The notes under the pieces: generated by a model
What the model saw: only the letters and a program-made list of their open reading frames with translations
What the model was told of the DNA's origin: nothing
Databases searched by the model: none
Translations under genes and position numbers: made by a program
From: Erysipelotrichaceae bacterium
GTDB taxonomy: Bacteria; Bacillota_I; Bacilli_A; Erysipelotrichales; Erysipelotrichaceae
Reading direction: 5' to 3'
DNA: 37,512 nucleotides
Assembly (NCBI GenBank): GCA_003543215.1
Contig: DPJD01000001.1
Span: forward strand, 280,889 to 318,400
Part shown: piece by piece, positions 15,077 through 23,204 of the stretch
How positions within the stretch are numbered: the stretch's first letter is position 1
How the letters are laid out: each line of letters opens with the position of its first letter

Positions 15077-16765
15077 ATGCAAAGATCAAATATCGCATTT
15101 ATCACACTCATTTTATTCGCACTCTCCATGGCTTTTTGGTTGAATGAAAATGACATCAATCAAGATGCGTTTTTAGTTGCGCAAAATGGTGTTGTACGTA
15201 TACCGACAATTCAAGATAACGAAACATACCGCTTAAAAGGTGAATGGGAATTTCACCCCAATGCCTTTGTCCATACAGATACGTCCTATGCAATGACATA
15301 CCTCGCTTCCAATCAAGATTGGTCATCCGTACTCGGTTCCCAACAAGGTTATGCAAGTTATGTATTGAAGTTGACTCATTTGGAACCAAATCACATTTAT
15401 GGATTATTACTCGAAGAAGCGGGAAATTCGCATCGTGTTTATGTAAATGATAAATTGATTTTGGAAAATGGTTTGGTTGCGAAAAACGCATTGATTTATG
15501 AGCCTGCAACGTATACGACCAAGGCAGCTTTTGTAAGTGATGAAAAAGGTGAAGCGCGTGTCATCATTGAAATCGCCAACTTCGATGGAGTTAAAGGCGG
15601 TTTGATTCAATCTCCGTTGTTCGGTAGTTTAAATGCGATTGATTATGTATATGAGTTGACGCTCATGACAGAAGTTTTTATTTTTGCTGGTTTATTGGCG
15701 ATAGCCTTTGTGTTCTTATTTCTTCATTTCATCGTTAATGATGTGCGTTCGCTGTTCATGGCGATTCTCAGCGCTTTGGTCGCACTGCGGATTTCCACAA
15801 CCGGGACACATTTCATCTATATGGCGATTCCATATTTCGATCTTCCGTTGATTTGGATCATTCGCATCGAGTATCTCAGTGTCTTCTTGATGTTGCCAGT
15901 CATGTTGTTGTTGCTGGGAACCTTTGATGCATTCAACTATCCACCAAAGTTGCAGCAATTCCTATATGTACCTTTCTTGCTTATGCCGATGGTTATTGCT
16001 TTCGCTACTGAAGGTATCCTGGTTGTGATTTTTCAAATCTTCCAAATCGTCTTGATAATCAGTGCGATTTATCTTATTTTTCTTATCGTTCAAGCCTATC
16101 GCATGCAAAAAATAAAGTTGACACGCACGATCGTCATTATGATTCTCATTTTTGGGGCAATCGCGTACAATCGTTTATACAATGATCGAAATGAGATTGC
16201 TTACTTCATGCTTTATGTTTTTATCCTCTTTGTGGGCACGACTGTCATGAAGCGTTTTTCTCTGATTCGATCACACAGTGAGAAGTTGGCTTCAACGGCC
16301 AAAATCGATCATCTTACTGGATTGTTCAATCGAGGACATCTCAATCAATTGATGGAAGATTCCGATGTGTTTGAATTGGATCAAAAATATGCGGTTATTT
16401 TCTTGGATATGAACAATTTCAAAGAGATAAATGATGAATATGGACACGAAATTGGTGATCAAGTTTTACGTATCAGTGCCAAAAGGTTGCGAAACAGTTG
16501 CCATGAGTCCGATCGTATCTTTCGTTTCGGTGGTGACGAATTCGTAATCATTGCACGGCTTAAAGATGAAATGGATGTTAAAAAAGTGATCAAGCGCATT
16601 CGGGACAACTTTATGGAGCCCATTGCACTCAATCACCTCTATTTGAGGATAAGCGTCGCGATTGGATACACTCCTTTTAATCCAAGTGTAGATAACTTGA
16701 AAGAAGTCATCTCAAACAGCGATCAACGTATGTATGAAGATAAACGTAAAAATAAGTTCAAGTAA
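15077..16765 (+). CDS. 7TM receptor-type diguanylate cyclase (7TMR-DISM-like, GGDEF)
   Basis: 562 residues. A signal-anchor helix (5-22) is followed by about 170 extracellular residues that look like a jelly-roll carbohydrate-type sensor (as in 7TMR-DISM receptors), then about seven membrane helices (200-395) and a GGDEF domain (405-560). The active site is intact: DHLTGLFNRG, DMNNFKEIND, RFGGDEFVII near 485-489. The inhibitory I-site RxxD is HESD, so product inhibition may be weak. It should make c-di-GMP when an outside ligand binds. No clear ribosome site precedes the ATG; a TATAAT box with a palindrome is 50-70 bp upstream. It is the best candidate for a fully active cyclase in the cluster that opposes three phosphodiesterases. 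Confidence 0.9.
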   Translation: MQRSNIAFITLILFALSMAFWLNENDINQDAFLVAQNGVVRIPTIQDNETYRLKGEWEFHPNAFVHTDTSYAMTYLASNQDWSSVLGSQQGYASYVLKLTHLEPNHIYGLLLEEAGNSHRVYVNDKLILENGLVAKNALIYEPATYTTKAAFVSDEKGEARVIIEIANFDGVKGGLIQSPLFGSLNAIDYVYELTLMTEVFIFAGLLAIAFVFLFLHFIVNDVRSLFMAILSALVALRISTTGTHFIYMAIPYFDLPLIWIIRIEYLSVFLMLPVMLLLLGTFDAFNYPPKLQQFLYVPFLLMPMVIAFATEGILVVIFQIFQIVLIISAIYLIFLIVQAYRMQKIKLTRTIVIMILIFGAIAYNRLYNDRNEIAYFMLYVFILFVGTTVMKRFSLIRSHSEKLASTAKIDHLTGLFNRGHLNQLMEDSDVFELDQKYAVIFLDMNNFKEINDEYGHEIGDQVLRISAKRLRNSCHESDRIFRFGGDEFVIIARLKDEMDVKKVIKRIRDNFMEPIALNHLYLRISVAIGYTPFNPSVDNLKEVISNSDQRMYEDKRKNKFK

Positions 16766-16800
16766 GTTACAACAATGTTGAAAATACGAAGTCCTCATCA

Positions 16801-16987
16801 TACGACTAAATACTTTAAACGATCCTTTGTATAAAACATCTTCATGTACGACTACGTACTTTAAACGATCCTTTGTATAAAACATCCTCGTAGTACGACT
16901 ATGTACTTTAAACTATCCTTTGTATAAAACATCCTCGTAGTACGACTACGTACTTTAAACTATCCTTTGTATAAGACATCCTCGTAG
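16801..16987. repeat. Four tandem 47-bp repeats derived from the acetyltransferase gene end
   Basis: Units at 16801-16846 (46 bp, most diverged), 16847-16893, 16894-16940 and 16941-16987. Each begins TACGACTA and contains ACTTTAAAC-ATCCTTTGTATAA. The last unit carries the final nine codons and stop of the acetyltransferase gene on the minus strand, so the others are copies of that end placed after the stop. At unit junctions AGTACG and CGTACT can form a small hairpin around ACTA. No spacers occur between units, so it is not a CRISPR. Confidence 0.9.
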
Positions 16988-17235
16988 TCGGGGTGTTTTT
17001 TAAATTCAGTTTGTGCATATTCACATTCAACTTCTAATTGAAACTTCTCATTGCGTGCTACTTCAACTGCGTATTTGACTAAGGCACGTCCAATACCTTG
17101 ACCTGCTAGACTCGCATCCACTTCGGTGTGCTCTAAAACCATGCCAAAGTCGGTATTTCGAAACACCAAACGAGCCAATGCGCACGTATAATCGTCTCCG
17201 ATGTAGAAAGCCTGTTCGTTTTGTTTGATTTCCAT
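16960..17235 (-). CDS. Small GNAT-fold N-acetyltransferase (YidJ/COG2388-like)
   Basis: 91 residues from the ATG at 17235, with GAAGAGGT upstream; an upstream ATG at 17262 has no ribosome site. The sequence EHTEVDASLAGQGIGRALVKYAVEVAR carries the acetyl-CoA phosphate-binding motif Q/R-x-x-G-x-G/A. Proteins of this short class are minimal acetyltransferases of mostly unknown substrate. The C-terminus (DYEDVLYKG) is encoded in the last unit of a tandem repeat. A TATAAT box at 17254-17259 on the minus strand could be its -10. Confidence 0.85.
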   Translation of the reverse strand: MEIKQNEQAFYIGDDYTCALARLVFRNTDFGMVLEHTEVDASLAGQGIGRALVKYAVEVARNEKFQLEVECEYAQTEFKKHPDYEDVLYKG

Positions 17236-17325
17236 GTTTGTACCTCTTCGACCATTATACATAAAAAGGGCTGAGATTTTTAAACTTATGCATTTTATGG
17301 CATAATAATCGAAAAGAGGTTGACT

Positions 17326-17937
17326 ATGAAACGCTACAAAACACTGATTTTTGACTTAGGTAATGTCTTGATTGATTTTTCTCCGTACTCAATCGTGTCA
17401 TCGTATACCAACGATGTGCAAATCATTCAAACATTGGTTCGTGAGATTTTCCTCAAACAAGAATGGTTGGATCTTGATCAAGGAATCATGACTTTTGAAG
17501 AAGCTAAACAAAGGATACTTGAACGACTGGATGATTCGCTCCATGGATTGGCTTTGGATATCCTAGATACTTGGTACGATCATTTGACTGAACGTCCTTA
17601 TTTTCCAGATCTACTTAAAGAACTTAAAGCAATAGGCTATCGCTTGGTTTTATTCTCTAATGCGGCATTGTGTTTCAATGACTACCAAGACCGAATTCAA
17701 GCTTTAAAGTATTTTGATTATAAAATCATTTCGGCTGAACTGAAGTTATCCAAGCCAGATGCAGAATTCTATCGTGTCGCGTGTGAAATGTTGGAGATCG
17801 ATCCCAAATCCGCATTCTTCATTGATGATTCGATGGCCAATGTACAAGCAGCTCAAGCCTTTGGAATCGATGCATTCTGGTACAACGGGAATTTTGATCG
17901 TTTAGTCGATTATTTTGCCAAAATAAACATCTTTTAA
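17326..17937 (+). CDS. HAD-superfamily hydrolase, YihX-like
   Basis: 203 residues from ATG 17326 with AAGAGG at 7 bases. HAD motif I is FDLGNVLIDF: the nucleophile Asp is present and Gly stands two residues on, as in the YihX subgroup. Motif II is LFSNA, motif III LSKPDAEFY, motif IV FIDDSMANV. A helical cap lies between motifs I and II (about residues 15-95). YihX of E. coli is a glucose-1-phosphate phosphatase, but the substrate here cannot be told from sequence. It reads in the same direction as the zinc operon, 70 bp downstream, but a Fur-family operator between them suggests separate control. Confidence 0.87.
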   Translation: MKRYKTLIFDLGNVLIDFSPYSIVSSYTNDVQIIQTLVREIFLKQEWLDLDQGIMTFEEAKQRILERLDDSLHGLALDILDTWYDHLTERPYFPDLLKELKAIGYRLVLFSNAALCFNDYQDRIQALKYFDYKIISAELKLSKPDAEFYRVACEMLEIDPKSAFFIDDSMANVQAAQAFGIDAFWYNGNFDRLVDYFAKINIF

Positions 17938-17942
17938 TGCAA

Positions 17943-17959
17943 ATGCAAATCATTTGCAT
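17943..17959. promoter_or_regulatory. Predicted Zur/Fur-family operator of the zinc operon
   Basis: ATGCAAATCATTTGCAT is a perfect 8-1-8 palindrome whose core TGCAAAT-C-ATTTGCA has the 7-1-7 spacing of Fur/Zur/PerR boxes. It overlaps a possible -35 (TTGCAT, 17954-17959) that is 17 bp from TACACT (17977-17982). The Fur-family gene at the end of the same operon is the obvious binder. Confidence 0.75.
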
Positions 17960-18007
17960 ATTAACAGGACTTCAATTACACTAACAGTGAAAAAAGGAGT
18001 CTTTTTT

Positions 18008-18928
18008 ATGTTCAAACGTTTAACGATATTATTTCTGGTGTTGGGTTTATTGACTGCGTGTCAATCCGCTGTTCAAGTTGAAGATAAACCACAAATCATG
18101 GTTAGTCTTTTCCCTCAATACGATATCATTCGTCAAATTGCTCAAGATAAGGTGGATGTGGAGTTGTTTCTACCAGTTGGAAGTGAACCGCACAATTATG
18201 AACCCAGTGCTTCAACTTTGATGAAGATCATGGAAGCAGATCTCTTTATCTACTCAAGTGATGAATTGGAACCCTGGGTCAATCAATTGGTTGAAGGGAA
18301 TGCTTCGGATGACTTGATTGTATTGGATGCGTCGAATGGCATCACCTTACTTGAGGCGGATCACGGCCATGAAGAGGAAGAAGAGGAAGAAGTGGAATTG
18401 GACCCTCATTATTGGTTGGATCCTTTAAATATGATCATCATGAGTGAATCCATACTCAATGCACTCATTGAAATCGATCCAGAAAATGAAGGGTTTTACA
18501 GAGACAATGCAAAAAGCTATATTTCTTCATTAAATGAATTGGATGCGAAATGGTTGGATTTATTTGAACATGCTCGATTGAACCAAATCATCTATGGTGG
18601 TCACTTTGCCTTTGGATATCTTAGCAATCGTTTTGGTTTGGATATATTGTCTCCTTACAGTGGTTATGCCCCGGATGCGGAACCCAGTGCGCAAGCATTG
18701 GCGGGATTGATGGATGTCTTGGCTGAAAAAGAAATCAATGTGATCTTCTATGAAGAACTCATCGACCCTCGTGTCGCTCGAATCATTGCGGAACAAGCAA
18801 AGGTTAAGATCGAAGTCTTACATGGTGCGCATAATTTGAATTCTGAAGAAATGCAAGCGGGATGGACGTATATCTCCATCATGGAAGACAACATTGCTAA
18901 ATTAAAGGAAGCGTTGCGTTATGAGTAA
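18008..18928 (+). CDS. znuA: Zinc ABC transporter substrate-binding lipoprotein (ZnuA/AdcA type)
   Basis: 306 residues from ATG 18008 with AAAGGAG upstream. The signal peptide ends in the lipobox LLTAC, so Cys is lipidated and the protein is held on the outer face of the membrane. The two-lobed cluster A-1 fold shows the metal ligands His in GSEPHNYEPS, His in LDPHYWLDP and His in IYGGHFAFGYL, with an acidic residue in the YEELIDPR region. A zinc-type loop DHGHEEEEEEE precedes the second ligand; short, acidic and with only two His. It delivers Zn2+ (Mn2+ cannot be excluded) to the permease encoded two genes on. It overlaps znuC by 8 bp. Confidence 0.92.
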   Translation: MFKRLTILFLVLGLLTACQSAVQVEDKPQIMVSLFPQYDIIRQIAQDKVDVELFLPVGSEPHNYEPSASTLMKIMEADLFIYSSDELEPWVNQLVEGNASDDLIVLDASNGITLLEADHGHEEEEEEEVELDPHYWLDPLNMIIMSESILNALIEIDPENEGFYRDNAKSYISSLNELDAKWLDLFEHARLNQIIYGGHFAFGYLSNRFGLDILSPYSGYAPDAEPSAQALAGLMDVLAEKEINVIFYEELIDPRVARIIAEQAKVKIEVLHGAHNLNSEEMQAGWTYISIMEDNIAKLKEALRYE

Positions 18929-19667
18929 ACTCTTGGAAGTCCGTAATCTTAGTGTGACATTTGGACGTGTCAAAGCACTGGATGACGTCAGTTTTTATGT
19001 CGAAGAAAATGATTATCTTGCCATCGTTGGGCCCAATGGATCGGGTAAGAGCAGTTTGATGAAATGCATCTTGGGATTGATTGAATCGTTTGATGGCTCG
19101 TATGTGTATTGGGATGATTTGAAACGCGAGGATATTGGTTATCTCCCACAGCGCTCACCCAATCAAGACAAGCATTTCCCAGCGACAGTTTACGAAATCA
19201 TTCAAACTGGCATCACGAATAAGCGCATCGATCGTAAAACAATGAATCAAGCGATCCTAGACTTGAGCAGGAAACTGGGGATTGAAGATCTGTTGAATCA
19301 AAAGATCGGTTATCTATCTGGAGGTCAATCGCAACGCGTCTTTTTAGCACGTGCTCTGATCCATAAACCAAAACTTCTGATCATGGATGAACCGACATCC
19401 GCCTTGGATCCAAGTTTCCGTGATGAATTCTATCAACTCATTAAGCAACTTCATGATGAAGAAGGCGTAAGTATCGTGCTCATCTCGCATGATTTGAATT
19501 CGGTGAATCAATACGCAAAGAATCTCTTGTATCTTGATCAAAAAGTCGTCTACTTCGGATCGGTGCAGAATGTGTGCATGTCTGAAGCTTTGATGCATCA
19601 AATAGGACCACAAGCAACTGCAGCCTTGTGTCAGGTGGAAAACCATGAACATCACATCCATCTTTAA
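18921..19667 (+). CDS. znuC: Zinc ABC transporter ATP-binding protein
   Basis: 248 residues with the full set of ABC motifs: Walker A GPNGSGKSS, Q-loop YLPQR, signature LSGGQSQR, Walker B LLIMDEPTSALD and switch His in ISHD. The C-terminus is His rich (ENHEHHIHL), which is common in zinc-linked ATPases and may sense or buffer zinc. The ATG overlaps the end of znuA, and the stop lies inside znuB, so the three are translationally coupled. It energises transport by ZnuB in the membrane. Confidence 0.93.
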   Translation: MSKLLEVRNLSVTFGRVKALDDVSFYVEENDYLAIVGPNGSGKSSLMKCILGLIESFDGSYVYWDDLKREDIGYLPQRSPNQDKHFPATVYEIIQTGITNKRIDRKTMNQAILDLSRKLGIEDLLNQKIGYLSGGQSQRVFLARALIHKPKLLIMDEPTSALDPSFRDEFYQLIKQLHDEEGVSIVLISHDLNSVNQYAKNLLYLDQKVVYFGSVQNVCMSEALMHQIGPQATAALCQVENHEHHIHL

Positions 19668-20472
19668 TCTCTTGTCTTATGCTTTTGTACAAAGGGCATT
19701 GATCGTGGGTTTGTTGATTGCGATCAGCAGTTCATTCTTAGGCATATTTCTTGTTTTACGTAAATACTCGATGATTGGGGATGGTTTGGCTCATGTCAGT
19801 TTTGCGACGGTTGCCTTAGCTCTTGTCTTGAATCAATCCCCCTTGATCATCTCGATTCCCATCGTGAGTCTTGCGTCTTTGTTAATCTTGAAGTTGAGTG
19901 AAGAAAATCGAATTGGTGGGGATGCGGCGATTGGTTTGATCGCTTCCACATCCTTAGCCATTGGGGTTTTCATTACCTCTGTATCCAATGGGTTCAGTGT
20001 CGATTTGAGTTCATATCTATTTGGAAGTATCTTGATCATTGCGCAAAGCGATGTCTATCTTTCCTTGGTACTCACCGTGTTGATTGTTTCACTGGTGCTT
20101 GTCTTTTACCAAGACTTGTTTGCGATGACCTATGACTTGGATTATGCCAAAGTCAGTGGACGCAAGACGAAGCGTTTAAATCAATTATTATCGATCTTGA
20201 CGGCGATTACCATTGTGTTGGGAATTCGCGTCGTAGGGACCATGTTGATATCAAGCTTGATTATTTTTCCAACGGTTTCTGCACTGCGTTTATCCAAAGG
20301 GTTCAAATCCACCATCGTATGGGCAGTCATCATCTCTATATTTAGTGTGTTGAGTGGCATCTTGATTTCGGTTACCTTAGACTTTCCAACGGGTTCAAGC
20401 ATTGTTTTGATCAATGCGCTGTTGTTTGGTTTGATCAGCTTTAGTTCAACCCTGAGAGGAACGAACGTATGA
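19645..20472 (+). CDS. znuB: Zinc ABC transporter permease (ABC-3 family)
   Basis: 275 residues, about eight hydrophobic helices, typical of the metal-type ABC-3 permeases. Family landmarks include FLVLRKYSMIGDGLAHVSFATVALA early in the protein and the region GIRVVGTMLISSLIIFPTVSA, where conserved polar residues and the ATPase contact occur. Start: AGGTGG five bases or so before ATG 19645, within the end of znuC. Its TGA overlaps the ATG of the regulator gene (ATGA), completing a four-gene operon. Confidence 0.93.
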   Translation: MNITSIFNLLSYAFVQRALIVGLLIAISSSFLGIFLVLRKYSMIGDGLAHVSFATVALALVLNQSPLIISIPIVSLASLLILKLSEENRIGGDAAIGLIASTSLAIGVFITSVSNGFSVDLSSYLFGSILIIAQSDVYLSLVLTVLIVSLVLVFYQDLFAMTYDLDYAKVSGRKTKRLNQLLSILTAITIVLGIRVVGTMLISSLIIFPTVSALRLSKGFKSTIVWAVIISIFSVLSGILISVTLDFPTGSSIVLINALLFGLISFSSTLRGTNV

Positions 20473-20900
20473 ATGCACGTGAAACCTTGAGTAAATTCCA
20501 ACTCAAATATTCGAAACAACGGGAGATTCTCCTTGAAATCCTACAAGAAAGTTTAGAACCGATGAGTGTCGATGATTTATTGGAACAATTACGTCTTAAA
20601 AACGTCTCGATGAACCAATCAACGGTTTATCGCATCATCGATCATTTCTGTGCGCATCGTATTGTGGAAAAGACTTCCAGTACGCTTCATCCCAAACACT
20701 TTTATACAGTGATTCGATCGGATCATCACCATTATCTCTATTGCCAATCGTGTCAAACACGCATTCCATTGGACGCATGTCCGATGGAGTCTTGGTTGAA
20801 GTCTGTTGAAGAAAGTCATGGCTTCCAGATGACCCAACATCACATTGAAATCATCGGCCTATGTGCCGAATGTCAAAAAAGAATCAACGCATCACGTTGA
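20469..20900 (+). CDS. zur: Fur-family regulator, probably Zur
   Basis: 143 residues. The winged-helix N-terminal half has MSVDDLLEQLRLKNVSMNQSTVYRIIDHF; the C-terminal half has the metal-site signature HHHYLYCQSC and the second pair CAEC, the structural zinc cysteines. Because it is the last gene of a zinc uptake operon and a perfect 7-1-7 palindrome stands before znuA, it most likely represses the operon when zinc is plentiful. Fur or PerR roles cannot be excluded by sequence alone. Its end overlaps the convergent GGDEF gene by 9 bp, with a terminator inside. Confidence 0.88.
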   Translation: MNARETLSKFQLKYSKQREILLEILQESLEPMSVDDLLEQLRLKNVSMNQSTVYRIIDHFCAHRIVEKTSSTLHPKHFYTVIRSDHHHYLYCQSCQTRIPLDACPMESWLKSVEESHGFQMTQHHIEIIGLCAECQKRINASR

Positions 20901-20906
20901 TTCTTT
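20878..20906 (-). terminator. Bidirectional terminator between zur and the TPR-GAF-GGDEF gene
   Basis: Perfect 12-bp stem (20878-20889 with 20895-20906, AAAGAATCAACG and its complement) with a 5-base loop. The T-run is best on the minus strand (TTCTTTTTTG). The stem covers the stop codons of both convergent genes. Confidence 0.8.
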
Positions 20907-23060
20907 ATAAATCTGGATTTGATTGCGGCCATTGCCTTTTGCTTTATAGAGCGCTTGGTCCGCTTTTTCCAAAAGCGCATTCGTAGAGCATTCCGTACTT
21001 GGAATAAGGCTCGCAATGCCGATGCTTAAGCTGATGGTGGATGCGATTGGACTGTGTTCATGAAGCAAGGTAAGTTCACTGATTTCTTTTTGAATGACGA
21101 GAGCAATTCGGTGCGCATCTTCTAAAGGCGTGTTACTGAGGACTACGATGAACTCATCGCCACCAAAGCGTACGGCAAGATCACTGCTGCGCTTTGCGTG
21201 CTTCGCAATGAGTTTGGCAATCAAGATGATGATTTCATCCCCTTGAAGGTGACCATAATGATCGTTGTATTCTTTGAAGTGGTCAATGTCCAACATCATC
21301 AGACTGATCCATTCATTTGAACGTAGACAACGCTTGAATTCATATTCGTAGAACTCATCGAAATGACGGCGATTTGCAATGCCAGTCAATCCATCGATTT
21401 CACTCAAATCTTGAAGTTCTTTATTTAATTTAGCCAATTCATTTTGAATCGAACTCTTTTCTTCGATTTGCGCTTTCAAAGCATTGTTTTTCTGCGTGTT
21501 GCGAATCGCAATGGCAATGTAGGCGGCCAAGGTTTCCAAGGTCTTCAAGGACTGTTCATTGTAGGCATGGTCCGCTCGGTTTTGAATGGTGATGATCCCA
21601 ATCGCTTTATCTTCAATGACCAGAGGGACAAACATCATGGAGTTCATCACACTCCCAATCGTTGAGGAAGGGGTTTGGTGGAGGACGTTCTTGATGTCAT
21701 CACGGGTTCTGAATACAAGACTTCTATTTTGAATGAAACATTGGACAGCTAGACTGTTTTTATTTTCTAACGAGGCAAAATGATTCTCCATGCGTTCTTC
21801 ATCCACGATCAAATACTGGTATTGAAGTGCTTTTAAATTTTCACTGTGAATGGCGATACCAAAGGTTGTGGAAGACATCAGGATGGATAGATTCTCATAA
21901 ACGATGTTGTAGAGTGCTTCCAAGTCATTGGTAGCGGTAACCTTACGACCAATCGCATGAATGACTTCAGCACTTTGATAAGCCTTTTCCAATTGTTGAT
22001 TTAGCAAGAAATAATCATCGCGCTCTTGAGCCGTGATGTCCGCTTGCTTCATCAGCTGGATGCTACGTAGTTTTTGGTCCAGTTTATCTTTCTCGATCTC
22101 TTCGGATACTTCCATGTATTTTTCCATGAAAAAGAAAGCATTTTGTGTATTGTTTAAGGCTTGATGATCTTTGACCAAGCGTTGATACGCTTGTTTGAGA
22201 ATATGATTCGCCTTCAGATCTTCACCAATCATGATGGCTTCATTGAGATAAATCAAAGCTTGTTGGATTTTATTTTGCTCGGTATAGAGGTCGTGAAGCT
22301 CAAAGAGCACATCGGTAGAAAAGAGCAACTCTTGGGTTTCACTGTAGAGCGTCAGACTTTGATTTAAATAATCTTCAGCTAAGCTGTAGTTGAAGTTCTT
22401 TTTAGCGAGAATGCCAAGGAATTTCAGCGATAGGGATTCAATGATTCGATCATCATAGAAACGTGCGAGTTCCAATGCTTGCATGGTATATTCTTGGGCT
22501 AAATCCAGTTTATCTTGAGCAAGATAGACTGCACCAATGTTTGAAATTGGGTAGATGATGCGTTCCTTTTGGTCCAAGTTCTTCAAGCCATCCAAACTCA
22601 ATTGATAATGATCAAGTGCGGCTTCATAATCATTCAACTCACGATAGATCTCTCCGACATTGCTTAAAAGGGTCGCAATCATCTTAGGATCATTTTGATG
22701 TTGAGCCGCATGATAACCCATTTGATAATAGGTGAAGGCTAAGTCATAGATTTGTAAGTCGAGATAGATATTGCCCAATGTGTTCAGGATTTCAACTTCA
22801 TGAACAGGCTGATCCAAATATTTATTGATGATGTCCGCTTCTTGAAGGGAAGTGATGGCATCGGTGAGTTGACCTAAGCGCCATTTTGAGCTTCCAACGA
22901 AATAATGACTCGAACAGATACTGGTCGGATCTTGTGCTTCAAGTGCCAAGTTTAAAGCTTCATTGGCTAAGGCCAAGGCTTCTTGAGGATTACGATTGAT
23001 GATCTGTTTTGCATTTTGGTTGAGCGATGCAATCTGACGTAAGGTTTCTATGTTTGGCAT
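20892..23060 (-). CDS. TPR-GAF-GGDEF diguanylate cyclase
   Basis: 722 residues, no membrane segment. Residues 1-340 are a run of tetratricopeptide-like repeats (for example ILNTLGNIYLDLQIYDLAFTYY and LLSNVGEIYRELNDYEAALDHY). About 375-515 is a GAF domain (MMFVPLVIEDKAIGIITIQNR), then a short coiled coil (515-545) and a GGDEF domain. The active site is intact (DGLTGIANRRHF, DIDHFKEYND, RFGGDEFIVV near 635) and RSSD five residues before it fits the I-site RxxD, so it should be product-inhibited. TPRs suggest control by a protein partner, GAF by a small ligand. No obvious ribosome site. It shares the 144-bp upstream region with the hydrogenase operon, read in the other direction. Confidence 0.9.
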   Translation of the reverse strand: MPNIETLRQIASLNQNAKQIINRNPQEALALANEALNLALEAQDPTSICSSHYFVGSSKWRLGQLTDAITSLQEADIINKYLDQPVHEVEILNTLGNIYLDLQIYDLAFTYYQMGYHAAQHQNDPKMIATLLSNVGEIYRELNDYEAALDHYQLSLDGLKNLDQKERIIYPISNIGAVYLAQDKLDLAQEYTMQALELARFYDDRIIESLSLKFLGILAKKNFNYSLAEDYLNQSLTLYSETQELLFSTDVLFELHDLYTEQNKIQQALIYLNEAIMIGEDLKANHILKQAYQRLVKDHQALNNTQNAFFFMEKYMEVSEEIEKDKLDQKLRSIQLMKQADITAQERDDYFLLNQQLEKAYQSAEVIHAIGRKVTATNDLEALYNIVYENLSILMSSTTFGIAIHSENLKALQYQYLIVDEERMENHFASLENKNSLAVQCFIQNRSLVFRTRDDIKNVLHQTPSSTIGSVMNSMMFVPLVIEDKAIGIITIQNRADHAYNEQSLKTLETLAAYIAIAIRNTQKNNALKAQIEEKSSIQNELAKLNKELQDLSEIDGLTGIANRRHFDEFYEYEFKRCLRSNEWISLMMLDIDHFKEYNDHYGHLQGDEIIILIAKLIAKHAKRSSDLAVRFGGDEFIVVLSNTPLEDAHRIALVIQKEISELTLLHEHSPIASTISLSIGIASLIPSTECSTNALLEKADQALYKAKGNGRNQIQIYKEST

Positions 23061-23127
23061 ACGATTTACTTAAACATAATGATAACATTTTTGACTTTTA
23101 AAAAAAGCAAATAATTTACGAAAAAGA

Positions 23128-23145
23128 TTGTTAAAAAAATAACAA
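23128..23145. promoter_or_regulatory. Rex operator 1 of the hydrogenase operon
   Basis: TTGTTAAAAAAATAACAA differs at one base from the Rex consensus of Firmicutes (TTGTTAA-N4-TTAACAA). It overlaps the -35 region of the promoter in front of the hydrogenase genes. Rex is released when the NADH/NAD+ ratio is high. Confidence 0.75.
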
Positions 23146-23159
23146 GTATGTGTTATACT
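23131..23159 (+). promoter_or_regulatory. Promoter of the hydrogenase operon
   Basis: Extended -10 TGTTATACT (TATACT at 23154-23159) with a weak -35 TTAAAA (23131-23136) at 17 bp. Transcription should start near 23166, between the two Rex-like sites. Confidence 0.65.
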
Positions 23160-23173
23160 AGCTCCAGCAGTAT

Positions 23174-23191
23174 ATGTTAACAAATTAACAA
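23174..23191. promoter_or_regulatory. Rex operator 2 of the hydrogenase operon
   Basis: ATGTTAACAAATTAACAA differs from the Rex consensus only in the first base. It lies just downstream of the predicted start site, 46 bp from site 1 measured start to start, so two Rex dimers could bracket the promoter. Confidence 0.75.
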
Positions 23192-23204
23192 GTGAGAAAA
23201 GACG

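Noticed and set aside
16801..16987. CRISPR-like array
   Set aside because: Units are directly adjacent with no spacers, only four copies, no cas genes, and one unit is part of a coding sequence.
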